From contig NZ_CWGJ01000028.1 of the NCBI RefSeq assembly GCF_900000175.1, positions 124,001 through 188,000 on the forward strand: a stretch of DNA of 64,000 bases, given 5' to 3'. A program made the translations under genes and the position numbers. The notes beneath the pieces were generated by a model, which made no database searches, was not told the DNA's origin, and saw only the letters and a list, made by a program, of their open reading frames with translations. Positions 27,702 to 37,746 of the stretch are shown piece by piece. Numbering within the stretch: position 1 is the first letter of the stretch; every line of letters starts with the position of its first letter. This DNA comes from Estrella lausannensis. GTDB taxonomy: Bacteria > Chlamydiota > Chlamydiia > Chlamydiales > Criblamydiaceae.

Positions 27702-28886
27702 TCAGTAGCTCCAGGTCGTGTTGTTTGTTTCAGGCAGAGGAACATAGGCTCTTTTGACTCTTCCCGAGATGCGGCAGAATATTTCATGGGAGATAGTTCC
27801 TGCCCAGGAAGAGAATAGTTCTACGGGAATTAAAGTCGAATCTTCGCCCCCGAACAAAAGAACGTCGTCTCCGATAACAGCTTCCGGTATGTCCGTCAGA
27901 TCTACCATCATGTAGTCCATGCAGATCCGCCCGACGTAGGGCGCTCTTTTACCTTGGATGTAGACATACCCCTTACCGGAGAGAGAACGAGGAAGTCCGT
28001 CATGGTAACCGCAGGAGATGACTCCGATCCGTTCGTGGTTTTTTTTGACAATATAGTCCCGGTTGTACCCTACTGTGTCGCCTTGGCGGCAGTCATGGAT
28101 ATGCACCAGGTGGCTGTAGAGTGACACAGCGGGGTCTAAGGTAATGCGTTTACGCATCCCTTCGCTATTTGAGACTCCGAAAATAGACAGGCCGACGCGT
28201 GCCATGTTGAAACGTTTTGGTGCAAGACGGAGCAGGCCGGCGGAGTTGGCGCCGTGGATCCAGGGCACGTCGATTCCTTCCGCATACAGTGCTTCAACGA
28301 TGTCTTCAATTGTTTTGATCTGAGAAAGAGTGAATGCGTCTTGCTCCTCATCGTCCGCGGATGGAAAATGGGTCATGATTCCTGAGAGTTTTAGAGAGGA
28401 GCTCTGCATGATGTGACGGGCAAGATAGAGACTTTCCCTGGGACAGGCGCCGAACCTTGTCATTCCTGTGTTAATGTGCAGATGGACTTTGACAGTTCTG
28501 CCTCTTTTTTTAGCTGCCTCCTGCAGGCTGTCTACTTCTCCGGGTGTGCTGACAGCGACTTCAAGATTGAAGTCGACGATGCACTCTGCCTGATCGGGTG
28601 TGGCATGGATGACAAAAACATCTTTTTTCATCCCCTTATTGCGCAGTGCTACAGCCTCTTGAGGATAGGCAACACCGAAGATTTCAATTCCTAAATCCTC
28701 AAGAGCATTAGAAAGCTGCCAGTCGTCAAAGCCATAACCAAACGCTTTGATCATAGCCATCAGGCGGCCGTTGGGGGGAAGCAGTGATTCGAGTTTAATG
28801 ATGTTGGAGGAAACTTTTGGCAGGTTAAGAAGAAGCGTAGCCGGGGCTCTCAAAAGGGAGGAAGTAGTGTTTTGGAGTGTTTGCAT
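27702..28886 (-). CDS. alr: Alanine racemase
   Basis: PLP enzyme that makes D-alanine for peptidoglycan precursors. The PLP lysine is in MIKAFGYGFD (normally KANAYGHG), about residue 47 with the start used here. The catalytic tyrosine is in VGYNRDY, and the HxNTGMTRFG and CMDYMMVDLT segments are present. I chose the ATG at 28886 (MQTLQNTTSS), which has AAGGGA upstream; the frame extends to an ATG at 28919 with a poorer ribosome site. Chlamydia species are reported to lack a dedicated alr, so its presence fits an environmental chlamydia. It is followed 2 bases later by the M32 carboxypeptidase gene. Confidence 0.93.
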   Translation of the reverse strand: MQTLQNTTSSLLRAPATLLLNLPKVSSNIIKLESLLPPNGRLMAMIKAFGYGFDDWQLSNALEDLGIEIFGVAYPQEAVALRNKGMKKDVFVIHATPDQAECIVDFNLEVAVSTPGEVDSLQEAAKKRGRTVKVHLHINTGMTRFGACPRESLYLARHIMQSSSLKLSGIMTHFPSADDEEQDAFTLSQIKTIEDIVEALYAEGIDVPWIHGANSAGLLRLAPKRFNMARVGLSIFGVSNSEGMRKRITLDPAVSLYSHLVHIHDCRQGDTVGYNRDYIVKKNHERIGVISCGYHDGLPRSLSGKGYVYIQGKRAPYVGRICMDYMMVDLTDIPEAVIGDDVLLFGGEDSTLIPVELFSSWAGTISHEIFCRISGRVKRAYVPLPETNNTTWSY

Positions 28887-29020
28887 GGGGATAGTTCCCT
28901 TCATGAACAGGCGGAACATCACATCATCCCGACTTCTTGTTTTTTTTTCGAGCAGATACTTGAGTGCTTTTAAGCGGAGGAGCTAAAAAGTGGATGGAAA
29001 ATTACTCAACGCTCTGATTA

Positions 29021-30109
29021 TTAACGAAGTGAAAAGTGCCGGTATAAAATGAGGGAGAGAAGGATCCCGAAGGGAACCACTATGGCCTCAACGGGGGTCA
29101 GGGCTTGTCTCCTTCCGAGGATGGAGGCCGCTTCAAACAAGAGAAATGTGAAAACTAAAAAGAAAATGGAAAAGCCAAATAGTAAAAACATCGGCTGGCT
29201 TCTTGTGTGTCTGATCAGGAAGGGGAGAGGGGCCAATACCGCAAAGAGAGCGATCCAAGGCAGGATCAGGCGATGTAAAAGGGTTGTCATCAAAGCGCAC
29301 TCTTTATCTGAGGTGCACTGAAAAGGGGAGGGAGCAACACTCAGCAAGTCTGATAAGGGTAGCTCCTCTTTCTCAATAAACGTATCCAGAATGAAGTTGT
29401 CCGGTATCTCCATGGAGGCAAATTTTTCTTCCCTCTCTTGTGAGCTCAGTAAGAGCTTACCCTCTTTTCGGACAAAGTGTTCGACTTGGAGCCCTGATAT
29501 GACTGAGCCTCTCATCTTCAGTGTCTGGATTCTATAGATGTCATCGATACTTCTGATCCAGTAGACATCCCCGAGGGAACCCTCTTCCGGGTCGAACGAG
29601 GAATAGAGCAATGTCGATCCATCTTGCAGTTGGACGCTCTTAACGGCGCCTGCCGGTTCTTTTCTTTTTTTGCTGACCAGTTTTTTCTTCGCTTCTATCA
29701 ACCTAAGTTCCTTTACCGCTCTTGGATAGAAAAACTCTTGGTTGAGAGTCAAGAGCAGAGAGAGGAAAATGCCGATCATAAGGAAAGGCCGCATCAACTG
29801 TTGAAGGCTTATCCCGCCAGCCAAAAGGGCGATCAGCTCTCTGTTTTTGCTCAGGGAAGATACAGTCCTGAGAGTGGAGATTAATGCGGAGAAGGGCAGC
29901 AGTACTCCAATTTCTTTAAAAAAGGAGAGAACATAGTAGATTGCAATATCGGCGACAGAAAAGTGCATGCCGTGTGACTGGAAGGAGGCTTTTCTGCTTG
30001 AGAAGTCGATCAGGGTGTAGAGTAGGAAAATGATGAGTAAAACGAATGAGAAGGTTTTAAAAAACTCCAAAGCAAAATAGCGCTGCCACTTCTTCAAAAA
30101 AAGGGTCAT
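29021..30109 (-). CDS. lptG: LPS export permease, LptG-type
   Basis: Inner-membrane subunit of the LptBFG transporter that pulls LPS out of the membrane; YjgP/YjgQ family. Membrane segments are at about residues 15-37, 54-77, 93-125 and then three near the C-terminus (272-355), with a periplasmic beta domain between. The motifs LPFSALISTLRTVSSLSKNREL are the usual coupling region. Its start overlaps the end of the upstream permease gene by 4 bases (ATGA). LptG versus LptF is assigned from order only. Confidence 0.85.
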   Translation of the reverse strand: MTLFLKKWQRYFALEFFKTFSFVLLIIFLLYTLIDFSSRKASFQSHGMHFSVADIAIYYVLSFFKEIGVLLPFSALISTLRTVSSLSKNRELIALLAGGISLQQLMRPFLMIGIFLSLLLTLNQEFFYPRAVKELRLIEAKKKLVSKKRKEPAGAVKSVQLQDGSTLLYSSFDPEEGSLGDVYWIRSIDDIYRIQTLKMRGSVISGLQVEHFVRKEGKLLLSSQEREEKFASMEIPDNFILDTFIEKEELPLSDLLSVAPSPFQCTSDKECALMTTLLHRLILPWIALFAVLAPLPFLIRHTRSQPMFLLFGFSIFFLVFTFLLFEAASILGRRQALTPVEAIVVPFGILLSLILYRHFSLR

Positions 30110-31251
30110 ACAGTCCCGCCTTCCAGTTTGTGAATGCGGATCAGTGAAAGAAGAACGATCACCCCATGGGGCAAAGTATATAGTGCAATGGCTGTTGCTG
30201 CTTTATGATCCGATCCTTTTGCAGTAAAATAGCAAATGAGGAATAGGGCGGCCAAGCAAACGATGTAGATAAGATTTTTAATCGAGCCACCGCGCCCAAT
30301 CCGGATTCCGAAGGCGAGGCCAAGCATTGTGAAGGTGAAGGGGGCGATGCCAACAGATATCCTACGCATAATCTCCATCTCGATACGGCCGATATCCCTT
30401 TCTTTGGCCTTGGCTTGAGAGACCTCTTCCGCCTCTTGCAGCTCCCGCAGAATTTGTTCCTCCTGCTCTTTCTTTATAAGTAGCAGAGGCATCTTAAGAT
30501 AGTCCAGGCTGACGCTCCAAGTCTTGTTCTCCATCAGCAGTGAAAAATCTTGCAGAGGAAGTGAATAGTCGCCGATGTTCTCCACAAAGAGGGAGTCTAG
30601 ATCCTTTCCGTTTTTGGAGCTGATCGACCCGATCAAGGTCACATCAACACCATGAAACGAGTCCTCGTCCAGCGACAGTTTCTTAGCCACCAACAGCGCG
30701 ATCCGTCCGCTTTTTTTTTCAGGATAGGCAAAAATGGCATCCTCGGCGCTCTCTCCTAATTTTGAGGAGCCTAAAGCATCGAAATAGAGTCCTTTGATTC
30801 TCATCAAATGTTTGTGGCTGGCCAAAAGCAAGGGATTGACCTGTCGGACTTCAGCTTTCAGTTTTGTGCATTTGAGATGACAGGTTGTCGCAAGCTCGGA
30901 AACAATCCAGAAATTAAGCAGTGAAACGAACAGGGCGATAACCAAGATGGGGGTCATGCAATTCCTGATGGAAAGCCCGAAGGAGCGGATGGCGGTCAAT
31001 TCGTGTGTCTCGGAGAGATTTTGAGAAAGAAGCAGCGCCGCAATCAGAGAAGAGACCGGTATCGCGATTGGAAGGACGTAGGGGATTTGATAGAGGGCAA
31101 ATTTTAAGACAAGCTCTAATTCCGGTCCAAGAGTGGCGAAATGGGCGATCTCTTCCATGCGCAAGGTGATCAAAACCACAACAAAGGTGAATATGGTAAG
31201 AAGGAGGCTTTTGATGTAGCGCGAAGAAAGATAACGCCAGAGGATGGGCAT
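30106..31251 (-). CDS. lptF: LPS export permease, LptF-type
   Basis: Partner permease of the LptBFG complex, 381 aa. N-terminal membrane segments at about 14-32, 52-75 and 100-120, with IPVSSLIAALLLSQNLSETHEL as the family motif, a periplasmic domain, and three C-terminal segments from about 298. Overlaps the following gene by 4 bases, so expression is coupled. In Chlamydia this pair sits next to tilS and ftsH, as here, except that it now lies on the opposite strand to them. Confidence 0.85.
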   Translation of the reverse strand: MPILWRYLSSRYIKSLLLTIFTFVVVLITLRMEEIAHFATLGPELELVLKFALYQIPYVLPIAIPVSSLIAALLLSQNLSETHELTAIRSFGLSIRNCMTPILVIALFVSLLNFWIVSELATTCHLKCTKLKAEVRQVNPLLLASHKHLMRIKGLYFDALGSSKLGESAEDAIFAYPEKKSGRIALLVAKKLSLDEDSFHGVDVTLIGSISSKNGKDLDSLFVENIGDYSLPLQDFSLLMENKTWSVSLDYLKMPLLLIKKEQEEQILRELQEAEEVSQAKAKERDIGRIEMEIMRRISVGIAPFTFTMLGLAFGIRIGRGGSIKNLIYIVCLAALFLICYFTAKGSDHKAATAIALYTLPHGVIVLLSLIRIHKLEGGTV

Positions 31252-31331
31252 TCTCTTGTTTTCCTTTAATAGTAATGTTATGCAGCTTTATAAATCTTAG
31301 CCATTGCAGGATAAGGCTAAAAACAAGGTAA

Positions 31332-31420
31332 CATACCGAAAGCATCTCAAATTTAGCTTTTTGCTTCGAGAAAGCCTTGGGATTGAATGATCGCAGAACT
31401 ATAAGACACCTTCGGTATAG
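31332..31420. repeat. Family A repeat, medium form
   Basis: CATACCGAAAGCATCTCAAA on the left and AAGACACCTTCGGTATAG on the right. The centre keeps GCTTCGAGAAAGCCTTGGGA but not the whole inner palindrome. Confidence 0.75.
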
Positions 31421-31469
31421 GTCTTCGGTCATTACTTTCCTAGAGACAGTCACCGGTCTCTAAAGAAGA

Positions 31470-31502
31470 AATCCCACTTTGGGAGATACTTTCGGTATAG
31501 TA
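31470..31502. repeat. Family A repeat, right end only
   Basis: AAATCCCACTTTGGGAGATA followed by CTTTCGGTATAG. The corresponding left arm is missing; GAGACAGTCACCGGTCTCTA just before it may be a family B remnant. Confidence 0.6.
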
Positions 31503-31618
31503 TAGGCTGAAACTCTTTTCTTTCCTAAAATAATAAAAGGCGAGCATAATTTGTCAGGAATCGGAAAAAACTGAAAATCTGCCGCATCCTTTGTAGGGAT
31601 CTGGGAAGTTTGGTGTTT

Positions 31619-31743
31619 TAAGAAACTGCCCACAAATCGAAAATCGTATGCTTTGTGTGCTGAATTTGGCTATACCGGAAGTATCTTAAATTTCGGGGTT
31701 TTAGCGGTGAGAGCTTTCTCTTTGACGAAACCAAATATATCGG
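31619..31743. repeat. Composite family B end plus family A left arm
   Basis: AAGAAACTGCCCACAAATC and GTATGCTTTGTGTGCTGAAT are the B left arm. It is cut at 31670 by TATACCGGAAGTATCTTAAA, the start of a family A copy whose right part (TTTCTCTTTGACGAAACC) is decayed. Confidence 0.6.
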
Positions 31744-31766
31744 CGTTAGAGCCTGGGATCTAGAGG

Positions 31767-32117
31767 ATGCGCAAACGGGAAAAAATTTGGTATATAAGGA
31801 TTGTGGGCGAAGAGGAAGGTCCCTATTCTTTCATCGACCTGCGCAGAGACCCCAGAGTGACCCCTGAAGTGGAGGCGAAAAAAAAGGACTGGCCCTACTT
31901 TGTGCCTATTGGCAAGATTGCCGAGCTGAAAGATCTTTTTCAGGATCCGACCCCCTTGGATGAACCCTCTCCGCCGGTCAAAAAAACTGCGTTTGACTGC
32001 ATCGGTCAAGATGACGAATTGACCATCAGTTTAGATCCGCAAAATCCGCTTTTTTTATTGCTCTTGCTGCTAACGTTGCTACTTGCTTTTCTCTCTCTTT
32101 TGCAGTTTTTGTATTAG
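31767..32117 (+). CDS. Small tail-anchored protein with GYF_2-like domain
   Basis: 116 aa. Residues 6-60 fit the GYF_2 pattern (WYIRIVGEEEGPYSFIDLR, then PEVEAKKKDWPYFVPIGKI), a small domain thought to bind proline-rich or other partner proteins. The C-terminus is one strong membrane segment (residues 92-115, FLLLLLLLTLLLAFLSLLQF), so the domain faces the cytoplasm. It ends 3 bases before tilS and is likely co-transcribed with it. Function unknown. Confidence 0.7.
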   Translation: MRKREKIWYIRIVGEEEGPYSFIDLRRDPRVTPEVEAKKKDWPYFVPIGKIAELKDLFQDPTPLDEPSPPVKKTAFDCIGQDDELTISLDPQNPLFLLLLLLTLLLAFLSLLQFLY

Positions 32118-32120
32118 ATC

Positions 32121-33479
32121 ATGAATTTGTTAACTCATCTGAAAAAATTTTTAAATACGCACACAGATCCTGCTCTTCCGTTGCTTTTGGGGCTGTCGGG
32201 AGGAGAGGATTCCATGTGTTTGTTTCATCTGCTCGTTCACGCAAAAGCTCAATTTGCGTGCGTCCATGTAGATCATCGGTGGAGGGCGGAAAGCAAAGAG
32301 GAAGCGGCATCCCTTCAGGAGATTTGCGTCCGGCAAGGAATTCCTTTTCACAAAGAAGAGGTTGACTATTCCGCAAAAACGGGCAACATGGAAGAGTATT
32401 GCCGGGAGGAGAGGCTGCGTATTTTTCACCGCCTTATTCTTGCGCACAACTATCAAGGAGTCATGCTCGCGCATCAGGCGGCAGATCTCTCTGAGACGGT
32501 TCTTAAACGGGTATTTGAAGGGGCGTCGATTGTCCACTTGAAAAGCATGGAGAAGGTTAGCTCGTACAAAAACATGCTAATTTTAAGACCGCTCTTGGAC
32601 GTTAAGAAACAAGAGATACAAGACTATATCCGCTTAAATCAAATCGAGTATTTCACGGATCGAACAAACAGCGACGAGAAGTACCTGCGGGCCCGGATGC
32701 GCCTGAAGCTTTTCCCTGAAGTGACTCAATTGTTCGGGAAGTCAATCGAGGATCCGCTCATTCGCATTGCGGAAGAATCAGCGATGATCAGCCACTTTTT
32801 AGACCAGCAAACAGAGCCCTTTATCGCCGCAGGCCACTCATGTAGCTTGGGGTACTTTCTTGATTTATCGAATGTAGAAAAGATGCATATCGCGTTAGCG
32901 ATGCACCTGTTGACTAGGGTATCTAAGGAGCTGAAGATGACCCTCTCACGGACCCAAAAGGAGGATGCGGCAAAAGCCCTGATTGATGGCAGGGCCAATC
33001 TTTCTTTTGAGACTGAGGGTAAGAGGTTGGAGATAGACCGAAAAAGAATTTTGTTTTTTACATCGGATAAGCTTGCGCCTTTTACGTTTGAGGCCTTAAA
33101 AAAAGGGGGAGTCAACAGCAGCTCGCTGATCATTCAAGAAGACGCGGAGGCCTCCACTCAGCCCTGGAAAAAATTCATGGGATGGCAGTGTCTTTTCAGG
33201 GGCGGGGGAGTGCTACAAATTCCGGTGGAGGGAGATCTGCAAATAAAAAGAGTCATGCCCGGCGAGTCCTTTCCCGGAAACTCCCCGATTGCAAAGTTTT
33301 GGACGAACCGAAAAGTGCCTGCTTGCCTTAGGTCTTATCTGCCAGGGATTTATCAAGGGGAGCAACTCATCGCTGATCTGGCAACGGGAGAGGTTAGGGG
33401 CGGGCATCAGAGGAATTGCTCCCGCACGTTTTATGTAACACTAGATCCGTTGGCAACACAAAATCAGGGACCTTGGTAA
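32121..33479 (+). CDS. tilS: tRNA(Ile)-lysidine synthetase
   Basis: Modifies C34 of the CAU-anticodon tRNA-Ile to lysidine so that it reads AUA. The PP-loop ATP-binding motif is LSGGEDS (about residues 25-31), with HVDHRWR following. The remaining part (to 452 aa) contains the long C-terminal region of full-size TilS. Located next to ftsH as in Chlamydia, where it was called mesJ. Starts 3 bases after the GYF_2-like gene. Confidence 0.93.
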   Translation: MNLLTHLKKFLNTHTDPALPLLLGLSGGEDSMCLFHLLVHAKAQFACVHVDHRWRAESKEEAASLQEICVRQGIPFHKEEVDYSAKTGNMEEYCREERLRIFHRLILAHNYQGVMLAHQAADLSETVLKRVFEGASIVHLKSMEKVSSYKNMLILRPLLDVKKQEIQDYIRLNQIEYFTDRTNSDEKYLRARMRLKLFPEVTQLFGKSIEDPLIRIAEESAMISHFLDQQTEPFIAAGHSCSLGYFLDLSNVEKMHIALAMHLLTRVSKELKMTLSRTQKEDAAKALIDGRANLSFETEGKRLEIDRKRILFFTSDKLAPFTFEALKKGGVNSSSLIIQEDAEASTQPWKKFMGWQCLFRGGGVLQIPVEGDLQIKRVMPGESFPGNSPIAKFWTNRKVPACLRSYLPGIYQGEQLIADLATGEVRGGHQRNCSRTFYVTLDPLATQNQGPW

Positions 33480-33999
33480 TGCAGAAGAAAAAATTCAAAG
33501 TATCTAAAAATCAAGTTTTTGGATTTAAAACACTATCTGCATAGGTTTTGGAGGAATTTGTATCATAGCAGTGAGTTCATGCTCATGATGATAAATTTTG
33601 ATGGACAATGGAAGCGTCAAAGCGCTGAGTGCAACGCCAATAGAGGGAATTTGATAGACTGCGCGGGACGTGTTATCCAATGGACTGTTCATTATTTGAT
33701 AACATGCCGGTTCAAACCGAAGCTGCTGTGAGTTCATTTAGATGTAGGAGATGAAAGCCTTTACCTGGATCCTTGGTGTGTGGTAAAATAGCACATATTG
33801 GTTGCAGGCCGCCGGCATGGCTTTTTTCAAATGCAACCGATGGCACCAGCCAGAGATGGCTCAAGAAACTAGCCTTTTGGGCCCTTCAATTCCAAGACGC
33901 TATGACTTCAGGGTGGATTTAGTGCGGCCCGGGTGTGAATTTTTTTTGACATAACAGTGATCTAGAAGATCGTTTGCCTGATCCCAAGGAATCTTAAGT
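33480..33999. other. Intergenic region upstream of ftsH
   Basis: About 520 bases without a supported gene. The left 60 bases have a weak family A resemblance (AAAGTATCTAAAAATC). A 70-codon frame exists on each strand at 33519-33737 but neither has coding character. TTGACA at 33946-33951 is a good -35 box for ftsH, though the matching -10 is poor. AAGGAA precedes the ftsH ATG. Confidence 0.45.
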
Positions 34000-36738
34000 A
34001 TGAAAGACGACAAGAAAGACGAATTCAAAAAAGGCCTTTCCAACAGCTTGATCTGGTTTCTCATGGCCGCCTTCTTCATGGCGCTGATGGTGCAGAATTT
34101 CATTGATGCGAAGATTGCTAAGATTTCCTTCAGCTATCAGCTTGAGCATCTGGTGAACTTGCAGCTAACCCAGCCGGAAGAGAACAGGAAAATAGCCCTT
34201 AATGACAATTTGGTCACATTCAGTGGTCGTTTCAGAGAGAGGAAAACGGAAGATGGCAAGAAGCGCTTCAAGTTTTTAGAACTCTTGGATGAAAATCACC
34301 TCCTCAAGACAGAAATTGCAGAGACTGTCCAAGAAATTACTGCCCTAAAACCAAAAGTAATCGATTCCGCCAAAAGATTTTATGATCTGGCTGGTATCAC
34401 GATGCCGTCGCAGGGTGTTGTCATTGCCGGAAAAGGCTATACTTTCCAGGATCAGGATTTTAGCCTGACAATCAACGACCTGCAAAAGCAGACGCATCCA
34501 AACTTGGCTGATTTGACAAAACAGATCGAAACCCTAAGTCCTACCACAACAGCTTCTGAGCTTGACAGCGCTCAAGAGAGCCTTCTCCGTCTTGTCCAGG
34601 GATTTCGTTCACCTGCCATAGGGATTGGAAACCAGCAGATGAAACAGGCGCTTGCCAAGATGGAGTCTGATCTGGAAACCCTCAAGAAGCCTGCCGATTC
34701 TGCACTTCTTAAGCAGACAGTGGCTAAACTGAATGATATCGTCGAAGAAATATCTAAAGGAAAAGAGGGGACGGCGCTGACAGATCTAAGATCTGTAAGA
34801 AGCTACAGAGACGCAGTCGAGTCCTATTCCAAGCTCTCCACAAAGTTGGAAGATAACAGAATTCAGTTGGAAAAGGCGGAATCCGCAGTCGCCGGAGTCG
34901 TGTGGTTTTACAACAATAAAGAAGTGTCGACAAAGGGGCTTGAAAAAGAAGAGCCCGAAGCGTTTAAGCATTGGTTCAACAATGCTAAAGAAGAATGGGA
35001 TGCTTTTGAGCAGAATGCAGGTGGTGTTTTCAAGGCGCCAGACCAGCCTCTAAATATGGTGCTTGAAAAGAGATTCAAAAGCCAGGAGCCTACTCCAAAC
35101 TACTTAAGCTACTTGATCACTATCCTTCCATTCCTGCTCGTGATTTTGATTCTTTACTTTATCTTTTCGAGACAGATGAAAGGGATGAACAGCAGCGCTC
35201 TCAACTTTGGAAAGTCTCCAGCGCGCCTTTTGAACAAAGACCAAAATAAAATTACTTTCAAGGATGTAGCCGGTCTTGAAGAAGAGATTGAAGAGCTGCA
35301 AGAAATTGTTGATTTCTTAAAAAACCCCAAGAAGTTTACGGCTCTGGGAGGCAGAATTCCCAAAGGTGTGCTGCTTGTAGGTCCTCCTGGAACAGGTAAA
35401 ACACTCATCGGCAAAGCGGTAGCGGGCGAAGCCAACAGACCCTTTTTCTCCATCTCGGGCTCGGACTTTGTTGAAATGTTTGTGGGTGTTGGCGCGAGCC
35501 GTATCCGTGACCTTTTCGACCAGGCCAAGAAAAGCGCTCCCTGTATCATATTCATCGACGAAATCGATGCAGTCGGAAGGCACAGAGGTGCCGGGATTGG
35601 CGGCGGCCACGACGAAAGGGAACAGACTCTGAACCAGCTTCTGGTTGAGATGGATGGTTTCGACACCAATGAAGGCGTTATCATCATGGCGGCGACAAAC
35701 CGCCCCGATGTTTTAGACAAGGCGCTGCTGCGGCCGGGACGCTTTGACAGGCGTGTCATGGTTTCGCTGCCGGATATCAAAGGACGCTTTGAGATCCTGA
35801 AAGTGCATGCCAAGAAGATCAAGCTGGATCCTTCGGTAGACCTGATGAAGATTGCGAGAGCCACTCCCGGATGTTCCGGAGCTGATCTAGCCAACATCTT
35901 GAATGAAGCGGCGCTGCTCGCGGCACGAAGAGGGCGGACGGCCGTCACGGGTGAAGAGACGCAAGAGGCCAGGGACAAGGTTCTTTATGGTAAAGAGCGC
36001 CGTTCCATGCAGCTTGACGAACAAGAGAAGTTGACGACTGCCTATCATGAGTCGGGACACGCTATTGTAGGTCTCCATGTCGAGCACTCAGACCCTGTAG
36101 ACAAAGTGACGATCATCCCACGAGGCTTTTCCCTAGGCGCGACGATGTTCCTGCCCAAGAAGAACAAGGTGAGCTATTGGAGAAAGGAGCTGATAGATCA
36201 GTTGGCGGTCTTGATGGGAGGCAGGTGCGCTGAGGAAGTTTTTGTCGGAGATATCTCTTCGGGAGCAAGACAAGACATCCAGCAAGCTACGAAGCTTGCC
36301 CATAGCATGATTTGCGAGTGGGGAATGAGCGACAAGATGGGAGTTGTGTTTTACGGCGAGACGTCCGACTCCGGCTATCATGGAATCGGCGGGCACTACG
36401 AAAAGCAATATTCTGACGATACAGCAAAAGCGATTGACGAAGAGCTGAAGAGAATCTTGCAGGAAGCGCATCAAAAGGCGCTTCAATTGATTGAAAAGCA
36501 CAGGAATCAAGTCGAGTTGATGACTCAAATGCTTCTTAAGTACGAAACGCTGTCTTCAGAAGATGTTGAAGAGATTGCCAATGACACTTTCGAAGAAAGT
36601 AAAACAATCAAAAGAAGGCAGGAGGCTGAAGAGGCCCATAAAAAGAAGCTTCCACCAATTCCTCCGAAGCAAGATAAGGAAGATTCTAGCAAAGGTAACG
36701 AAGCCGGCCCCGGAATCACTCAGGATATCAGGGTTTAA
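34000..36738 (+). CDS. ftsH: ATP-dependent zinc metalloprotease FtsH
   Basis: Membrane-bound AAA+ protease that degrades misfolded and short-lived membrane and cytosolic proteins. Membrane segments at about residues 13-33 and 368-390 bracket a periplasmic domain of about 330 residues, far larger than the usual 70; this long form is typical of chlamydiae (about 910 aa). Walker A GPPGTGKT is at about 461-468, Walker B IIFIDEID at about 515-522 and the zinc site HESGH at 683-687. The tail is charged. Follows tilS with its own upstream region. Confidence 0.97.
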   Translation: MKDDKKDEFKKGLSNSLIWFLMAAFFMALMVQNFIDAKIAKISFSYQLEHLVNLQLTQPEENRKIALNDNLVTFSGRFRERKTEDGKKRFKFLELLDENHLLKTEIAETVQEITALKPKVIDSAKRFYDLAGITMPSQGVVIAGKGYTFQDQDFSLTINDLQKQTHPNLADLTKQIETLSPTTTASELDSAQESLLRLVQGFRSPAIGIGNQQMKQALAKMESDLETLKKPADSALLKQTVAKLNDIVEEISKGKEGTALTDLRSVRSYRDAVESYSKLSTKLEDNRIQLEKAESAVAGVVWFYNNKEVSTKGLEKEEPEAFKHWFNNAKEEWDAFEQNAGGVFKAPDQPLNMVLEKRFKSQEPTPNYLSYLITILPFLLVILILYFIFSRQMKGMNSSALNFGKSPARLLNKDQNKITFKDVAGLEEEIEELQEIVDFLKNPKKFTALGGRIPKGVLLVGPPGTGKTLIGKAVAGEANRPFFSISGSDFVEMFVGVGASRIRDLFDQAKKSAPCIIFIDEIDAVGRHRGAGIGGGHDEREQTLNQLLVEMDGFDTNEGVIIMAATNRPDVLDKALLRPGRFDRRVMVSLPDIKGRFEILKVHAKKIKLDPSVDLMKIARATPGCSGADLANILNEAALLAARRGRTAVTGEETQEARDKVLYGKERRSMQLDEQEKLTTAYHESGHAIVGLHVEHSDPVDKVTIIPRGFSLGATMFLPKKNKVSYWRKELIDQLAVLMGGRCAEEVFVGDISSGARQDIQQATKLAHSMICEWGMSDKMGVVFYGETSDSGYHGIGGHYEKQYSDDTAKAIDEELKRILQEAHQKALQLIEKHRNQVELMTQMLLKYETLSSEDVEEIANDTFEESKTIKRRQEAEEAHKKKLPPIPPKQDKEDSSKGNEAGPGITQDIRV

Positions 36739-36741
36739 GCT

Positions 36742-37182
36742 GTGTCAGGAGCCTTATCGAAGGCCAACGCTAAAAGCGTTCGAGTCGGTGTGGGAGTGAT
36801 TGTTGTCAAAGACGACGCACTCCTGCTCGGCAAGAGGAAAGGCTCCCATGGGTCAGAAACATGGGCACCACCCGGAGGCCATCTTGAGTTTGGTGAAACA
36901 CCTGAAGAGTGCGCCAAAAGAGAGCTTCTGGAAGAGACGGGTATTACGGCTCTAGAATGTGCTCTGGGCCCCTGGTCCAATGACTATTTTCAAAATGAAA
37001 ATAAACATTACATCACGCTCTTTGTCTTTGTGAAAGCCTTTTCAGGCCAGCCAAGGGTGTTAGAACCTGGAAAATGCGCGGAGTGGCGCTACTTTCCAAT
37101 ATCGGATCTGCCTCACCCTCTTTTTCTACCCATGGAGTCGATGTTGCGTTCTGGAAGGCTTGATCTGGCAGGCTCTCGGTGA
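36742..37182 (+). CDS. Nudix hydrolase
   Basis: Hydrolyses a nucleoside diphosphate linked to another group. The Nudix box is complete: GGHLEFGETPEECAKRELLE then ETGI (about residues 49-72). 146 aa, single domain. The overall sequence is closest in style to small MutT-like or CTP/dCTP-type Nudix proteins; the substrate cannot be told. Starts at a GTG 3 bases after the ftsH stop, so it is probably co-transcribed with ftsH. Confidence 0.85.
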   Translation: MSGALSKANAKSVRVGVGVIVVKDDALLLGKRKGSHGSETWAPPGGHLEFGETPEECAKRELLEETGITALECALGPWSNDYFQNENKHYITLFVFVKAFSGQPRVLEPGKCAEWRYFPISDLPHPLFLPMESMLRSGRLDLAGSR

Positions 37183-37746
37183 TCATCTAAGAAGGGTCGA
37201 TTCCTCCTGATAAGATCTCACAATTTATGACTTTCAATCTCCCATTCCTGTGGTTTTCTGTTTGCTCAAACCTCAATCTTGAAACGTAATCCTCCTGCAA
37301 CTATTTATATTTACGCCCCTTACAAAGCTGGTGTTTGATAACTCTTTAAATATGAGAGGTTATCGATTTTACTCTTTTTCTTGTCCTAAGATAAAAATAG
37401 TAGCTCATTTTCTCGCAGTTAGTCGCCTTTTACACCGAAAGTGTCTCAAAATTTCAATTTTCGGTTCCGCGAAAGCCTTAGAATTGATGCAGTGCAAGTT
37501 ACCTATTATTAGAAATATGAGGTGACTTGCGTGTCTCAATCCCGAGAGTTTTCTCTTTGCCAAAACCCAATTTTGAGACACGTTCGATATAACCAAAATC
37601 GTTATGCTATAAACGACTTCTTCTCCGCCAAATCCCTAACTTCATAAGCGATAATTGCTGTCTTAAGATAAGCATTACTCGGTTTTTCTTGTGTAAAAAT
37701 ATTTATTTAAATATTGAAATGAAGAGGACGATAACTCCTTACTGCA
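37183..37746. other. Gene-free stretch with one family A copy
   Basis: Apart from the full-length family A repeat at 37431-37592 nothing recognisable is seen. The remaining sequence is AT-rich and non-coding in all frames. Confidence 0.5.
37431..37592. repeat. Family A repeat, full-length (about 162 bp)
   Basis: Outer ends TACACCGAAAGTGTCTCAAA and TTTGAGACACGTTCGATATA. Inner palindrome: GTGCAAGTTACCTATTATTA facing ATATGAGGTGACTTGC. GCGAAAGCCTT and GAGTTTTCTCTTTGCC are the connecting arms. It lies in open intergenic sequence. Confidence 0.85.

Larger units (their letters stand above)
31252..31766. other. Repeat-rich divergent intergenic region
   Basis: About 515 bases between lptF (leftward) and the GYF_2-like gene (rightward), holding at least three family A pieces and one family B end, listed separately. 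The promoters of both flanking genes must lie within or between these repeats. Confidence 0.6.

Noticed and set aside
33519-33737. 70-codon frames on both strands upstream of ftsH
   Set aside because: Neither has a ribosome-binding site or family likeness, and both cover the same bases.
35154-35978. 274-codon minus-strand frame inside ftsH
   Set aside because: It mirrors the AAA domain of ftsH and has no independent motif or ribosome-binding site.
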